Positions 60,732-64,000 of a stretch of DNA of 64,000 nucleotides are shown here, piece by piece. The notes under the pieces were generated by a model. It was not told the origin of the DNA. It saw nothing but the letters and a program-made list of their open reading frames with translations, and ran no database searches. The number at the start of each line of letters is the position of its first letter. Position 1 is the stretch's first letter. The position numbers were made by a program, and so were the translations under genes. Source of the DNA: Phenylobacterium zucineum HLK1 (GTDB lineage Bacteria > Pseudomonadota > Alphaproteobacteria > Caulobacterales > Caulobacteraceae); the NCBI RefSeq assembly GCF_000017265.1, contig NC_011144.1, forward strand, positions 1,404,001-1,468,000, in the 5' to 3' direction.

Positions 60732-62534
60732 CTATTCCGCCGCAGCCGTCCGCGCCCCGCCGAAGGGCGCCAGGCGCGCGCGCTCGGCCTCCTCCGCCAG
60801 CGAGGCGCGGCGGCGCAGCTCGGTCACCGGCCGCGTGAGCTTGGAAAGGGCGTCCCGGGTCGCCTGGTAGCCCGCCTCCACGGCGCGGTCGTAGGCCTTC
60901 CAGTCCCGGATCTCGATGCCCGCGACCTCGGGCAGGACGAGCACGTCCGTCGCCTCGCGCGCCGCCGCCAGGTCCCGGCCGGTCGAGACGGTGGCCGTGC
61001 GCATCAGCAGCGAGACGATCGGCGGGCCGTTGCGCCACTCGCCGGTGCGGAACCAGCGCCAGACCGAGGCGGGGCGGGCGACGTCGTCGGCGGTGATGCT
61101 GCGCGCGGTGGTCACGTCGACGCCGACGATGGGCCCGAGCTGTCCCGCCCGCATGACGTCGGCCGGGAAGTTCTTCATCACCGCCCCGTCCACCAGCACG
61201 TCGGCGCCGTCGGTGGCGGGCGGCAGCACGCCAGGCAGGGCGATGCTGGCCCTGAGCGCCTTCCTCAGCAGGCCGCGGCGGTGGAGGTGGTAGGCGCCGG
61301 TCGTCAGGTTCGAGGAGACGCAGAAGAACGGCAGCCAGAGGTCGGAGATCTGCACGTCGCCGAAATGCTGGGCCAGCCGCTCGCTGACCTTCAGCCCGTG
61401 GGTCATGGCCAGGATCGGGAAGGCGATGTCGTCCAGGGGGCTGGTGTCGACGAAGGCCTCGCGGATGCGCCGGTCCATCTCGGCGTCGTCCCAGCCCATG
61501 GCGACGCCGGCGGCGATGATCGCGCCCATGGAGACGCCGCCCACGAAGTCGATCGGCGCCCCGTGCTCGCGCAGCGCCCGGATCGCGCCCACGTGGGCGT
61601 AGGCCCGGGCCCCGCCGCCCGACAGCACGAGCCCCACCGACTGGCCGGTGAGCACACGCGCCAGCCGGCGCACGTCCTCGTCCGTGGATCGGCGCAGGTG
61701 GAAGAGCCGGGTGGCCCCGATGGCGTCCAGCCAGGCCTCGGAGCCGCGGGGCCGCAGGGTCCCGGCCGGTTGCAGCAGGATGAGGTCCACGAGCTGCTGG
61801 GCCTCGAGCGGGGAGGCGACCAGCCCGGCGGGATCCCCGCGCGGCGGGCGCCGGTCGCCCCGGCCCACCCGGAACAGGCGGTCCACCTGGCGCGCCACGA
61901 CGTGCCGCCAGCCGCCGTCGTCCGCCTCGGCCACGTAGAGCACGAAGTCGTGCGCGCGCTCGACCTCGGAGAACCATTCGGTCGGGGCGCTGGCGGCTTC
62001 CACGCCCACGGTCGTCACCGAATAGCCCAGGCGGCCGATCTCGCGCTCCAGGCGCTCGACCGTGGGCCGCAGGGCGCCCGGCTGGCCCACGGGCGTGAAC
62101 CCGAACACCGACGGCTCGCCCATCGGCCCCCGGCTCGCCGCCTGGCGGGTCCTGAGGATCATCAGCCGGGCGAGTTCGGTCATCACCGAGGCGTCCGCCT
62201 GGCAGGCGTCGAGGAAGACGTCGCGCGGCAGGGCGATCACCTCGGAATCGCGCAGGGCCACGACGTCGGCCGAGTGCGGTACGCCCGCCACCAGCGCCAT
62301 CTCGCCGGCCGGCTCCCCCGGGCGGATCACCCCGAGGAACTGCGGCTCCTGGCCCGCCTCGCGCCGGAAGGCGCCGAGCCGTCCGGCCCTCAGGATGAAC
62401 AGCTGGTCGGCCGGATCGCCCGCCGCGTAGAGGGTCTGGCCGCCGGGCAGCGAGAACCAGATCGCCGCCTCGCGGGCGCGTTCCTGGCGGAAGAGCCGGG
62501 CGAGCGCAGAATCGGCCGGGATTTCAGGCAGCAT
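60732..62534 (-). CDS. Patatin-like phospholipase with cyclic nucleotide-binding domain (NTE-like)
   Basis: The 600-residue protein has an N-terminal cNMP-binding fold (about residues 30-130: GGQTLYAAGDPADQLFILRAGRLGAF, then IRPGEPAGEMALVAGVPHSADVVAL) and a patatin domain from about 298. The oxyanion loop is SGGGARAYAHVGAI, the nucleophile Ser335 is in GGVSMGAI and the second catalytic residue Asp449 is in VDGAVMKNFP. This layout is that of bacterial NTE-like lysophospholipases; the region between (about 150-290) has a Rossmann-like PTVERLEREIGRLGYSVTTVG. No membrane segment is obvious. It diverges from the enoyl-CoA hydratase-like gene with 63 bases between. Confidence 0.9.
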   Translation of the reverse strand: MLPEIPADSALARLFRQERAREAAIWFSLPGGQTLYAAGDPADQLFILRAGRLGAFRREAGQEPQFLGVIRPGEPAGEMALVAGVPHSADVVALRDSEVIALPRDVFLDACQADASVMTELARLMILRTRQAASRGPMGEPSVFGFTPVGQPGALRPTVERLEREIGRLGYSVTTVGVEAASAPTEWFSEVERAHDFVLYVAEADDGGWRHVVARQVDRLFRVGRGDRRPPRGDPAGLVASPLEAQQLVDLILLQPAGTLRPRGSEAWLDAIGATRLFHLRRSTDEDVRRLARVLTGQSVGLVLSGGGARAYAHVGAIRALREHGAPIDFVGGVSMGAIIAAGVAMGWDDAEMDRRIREAFVDTSPLDDIAFPILAMTHGLKVSERLAQHFGDVQISDLWLPFFCVSSNLTTGAYHLHRRGLLRKALRASIALPGVLPPATDGADVLVDGAVMKNFPADVMRAGQLGPIVGVDVTTARSITADDVARPASVWRWFRTGEWRNGPPIVSLLMRTATVSTGRDLAAAREATDVLVLPEVAGIEIRDWKAYDRAVEAGYQATRDALSKLTRPVTELRRRASLAEEAERARLAPFGGARTAAAE

Positions 62535-62597
62535 GGGGGAGCCTAGCGCCGCGGCGCGCCGGGGGCTATCAGCTTGCCGGAAGAGGAGTGAGACCGA

Positions 62598-63440
62598 ATG
62601 CCCAATCCCATCGCCGACCCGCTCGTCGAAGGCGTCGACGTCAGCGCCACCTCCGGCCTCGTGCGGCTGGACTCCACGGCCGAGGGCGTGGTGGTCGTCA
62701 CCCTCAACCGGCCCCAGCGGAAGAACGCCTTCGACGCCGACCTGATCTCGGCGATGGAGGAGGCCTTTTCGACCCTGCACGCGCAGGAGCACGTGCGGGT
62801 GGTGTTCGTGCGTGGCGCGGGCGGGATGTTCAGCGCCGGCGCCGACCTGGAGTGGATGCGCGCCGCCGCCGACCGCTCCGAGGCCGACAACCGCGACGAC
62901 GCCTTCCAGATGGCCAAGATGCTGAAGGCGCTGTGGGACATCCCGGCGCTGACGGTGGCCCTGGTGGAGGGCGGGGCGTTCGGCGGCGGCGCGGGCGTCG
63001 CGGCCGCGTGCGACCTGGCGATCGCCACGGCGGACGCGAAGTTCAGCTTCTCCGAGGTCCGGCTGGGCCTGGTGCCGGCCACCATCAGTCCGTACGTCGT
63101 CCAGGCGATCGGCCCGCGCGCCGCCCGCGGCCTGTTCGCCACGGCGCGCACCTTCGACGCCGCCTACGCCGAGAAGATCGGCCTCGTCACCGAGGTGGTG
63201 GCCGACGCGGCCGAGCTGAACAAGGCCATGGACCGGGTGATCGACCACATCCTCTCGTGCGCGCCGGGCGCCGTGGCCGACTCCAAGCGGCTGGTGCACG
63301 ACGTCTACGGCCACCGGATCGATCACGGCCTGATGGACATGACCGCCCACCGCATCGCCGCCGCCCGCGTCGGCGAGGAAGGGCAGGAGGGCGTCCGCGC
63401 CTTCCTCGAGCGGCGCAAGCCGTCCTGGGCCCAAGGCTGA
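62598..63440 (+). CDS. Enoyl-CoA hydratase/isomerase, methylglutaconyl-CoA hydratase-like
   Basis: The 280-residue crotonase-fold enzyme has the oxyanion-hole loops FSAGADLEWMR and EGGAFGGGAGVAAACDLAIAT, and ATADAKFSFSEVRLGLVPATISPYV. SAGADLEWMR and the whole second block resemble LiuC/methylglutaconyl-CoA hydratases of leucine breakdown, but the liu cluster is not around it, so I give only the family. ATG 62598 follows AAGAGGAG. Together with ivd, pccA and pccB it suggests scattered leucine/propionate catabolism genes. Confidence 0.82.
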   Translation: MPNPIADPLVEGVDVSATSGLVRLDSTAEGVVVVTLNRPQRKNAFDADLISAMEEAFSTLHAQEHVRVVFVRGAGGMFSAGADLEWMRAAADRSEADNRDDAFQMAKMLKALWDIPALTVALVEGGAFGGGAGVAAACDLAIATADAKFSFSEVRLGLVPATISPYVVQAIGPRAARGLFATARTFDAAYAEKIGLVTEVVADAAELNKAMDRVIDHILSCAPGAVADSKRLVHDVYGHRIDHGLMDMTAHRIAAARVGEEGQEGVRAFLERRKPSWAQG

Positions 63441-63507
63441 CGGACGCGGCGGCCTGAGGCGGGCCGCCGCACTTTCCAAGGACCGCGCCGGGCCGTAATC
63501 CCAGGGC

Positions 63508-63918
63508 ATGGCGCTGCACATGATCAAGCTGGTGGTCGGCTGCGACACCGTCGAGGACCTGCTCGACTGGCGGCGCGCCCACGCCCGCGCGGGCGAGCCC
63601 TGGATCCTGCGCACCCGGCAGACGCCCAAGCGCGCCGCCGAGATGCTGGACGGCGGCTCTGTCTACCGGGTCTTCCGCGGGAACATCCTCTGCCGCCAGC
63701 GCATCCTCGGCATCGAGACGGTGGGGGAGGGCGTGACCGCCCGCTGCCAGGTGACCCTGGACGAGGCCATCGTGCGGGTGGCGCCGACGCCCCGGCGCGC
63801 CTTCCAGGGCTGGCGCTATCTCGATCACAAGGACGCCCCGCCCGATCTCGACGAGGAGGCGTTCGGGGAGATTCCCCCCGAGCTGGCCCGCCAGCTACGC
63901 GAGGCCGGCGCCTGGTGA
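63508..63918 (+). CDS. DUF1489 family protein
   Basis: The 136-residue protein matches the small Alphaproteobacterial family DUF1489: MALHMIKLVVGCDTVEDLLDWRRAH, GSVYRVFRGNILCRQRILGIETVGEG, VRVAPTPRRAFQGWRYLDHKDAPPDL and the ending EIPPELARQLREAGAW. The function is unknown; members are usually single, widely conserved and soluble. The ATG follows the enoyl-CoA hydratase-like gene by 67 bases. A hairpin follows the stop. Confidence 0.9.
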   Translation: MALHMIKLVVGCDTVEDLLDWRRAHARAGEPWILRTRQTPKRAAEMLDGGSVYRVFRGNILCRQRILGIETVGEGVTARCQVTLDEAIVRVAPTPRRAFQGWRYLDHKDAPPDLDEEAFGEIPPELARQLREAGAW

Positions 63919-63929
63919 TGCGCATGGAA

Positions 63930-63959
63930 AAGGGCCCCCTCCCGTCGGAGAGGGCCCTT
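63930..63959. terminator. Hairpin after the DUF1489 gene, possibly two-way
   Basis: AAGGGCCCCCTCC (63930-63942) pairs with GGAGAGGGCCCTT (63947-63959) around CGTC with one mismatch. It begins 11 bases after the stop. The AA/TT ends would provide T-rich tails on either strand, but the run is short. Sequence 63960-64000 shows no gene. Confidence 0.65.
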
Positions 63960-64000
63960 CGCGTCAGGACCGGCCGGCCGGTCCCGCCGCTCAGCGCCGG

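Overview
This is a very GC-rich chromosomal segment whose codons mostly end in G or C. It most probably comes from Caulobacteraceae, and Phenylobacterium is the best guess. The reasons are a UrcA-family protein, a CC0125/CC1285-like lipoprotein, a DUF1489 protein, an ATP12-family F1 assembly factor and the rpoB-rpoC / str / S10-spc-alpha arrangement of Alphaproteobacteria. The genus is an inference; no 16S gene is present. I see no insertion sequence, prophage, CRISPR array or integrase, and nothing that looks recently acquired.

Bases 1-29,700 are mainly the core gene-expression block. It begins inside rpoB, continues with rpoC and a strong terminator, and is then interrupted by four non-ribosomal genes: an S9 peptidase, a zinc-ribbon protein, a diiron protein behind an FNR/FixK-type site, and a proline-rich membrane-anchored protein. 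The str operon (rpsL-rpsG-fusA-tuf) follows from its own promoter. A terminator and a secreted DUF2807 repeat protein separate it from the S10-spc block (rpsJ to rplO, secY, adk). The alpha operon (rpsM-rpsK-rpoA-rplQ) has its own promoter and ends in a clear terminator. Promoters of the form TTGACG-N16/17-TATNNN can be read directly in front of rpsL, rpsJ and rpsM, and hairpins sit in several leaders and intergenic gaps.

Bases 29,700-46,100 hold housekeeping and accessory genes. On the plus strand these are a nucleotide pyrophosphatase/phosphodiesterase, a VOC-ArsR-SRPBCC operon, an MFS transporter, a DegP-like protease, rarA, two RluA-family pseudouridine synthases around a lipoprotein and crcB, and the ATP12-family gene. 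On the minus strand are a tightly overlapped sterol desaturase-like / alpha-beta hydrolase / homocysteine S-methyltransferase / UrcA set and a TPR protein.

Bases 46,100-64,000 carry branched-chain amino acid and propionate catabolism genes spread among others: pccB, pccA, isovaleryl-CoA dehydrogenase and a methylglutaconyl-CoA hydratase-like gene. Around them are a BON protein, PhyH-type dioxygenase, msrB, lipB, a small FliN-like protein, tRNA-Leu(GAG), mgtE, a membrane-anchored GH24 lysozyme, a thioesterase/XRE pair and a cyclic-nucleotide-domain patatin phospholipase.

The most unusual signal is a 22-codon minus-strand reading frame at 60580-60648. Its Shine-Dalgarno region is complementary to 17 consecutive bases of the usual alphaproteobacterial 16S 3' end; it has a plausible promoter and a 12-bp hairpin behind it. 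Other points of note are a leader hairpin ahead of rpsL that looks like an attenuator, a class-II FNR/FixK promoter at the diiron gene, a boxA-like element in the leader of the gene for S10 (NusE), and a C-run that can pair with the Shine-Dalgarno of three unrelated genes at an identical 15-base spacing.
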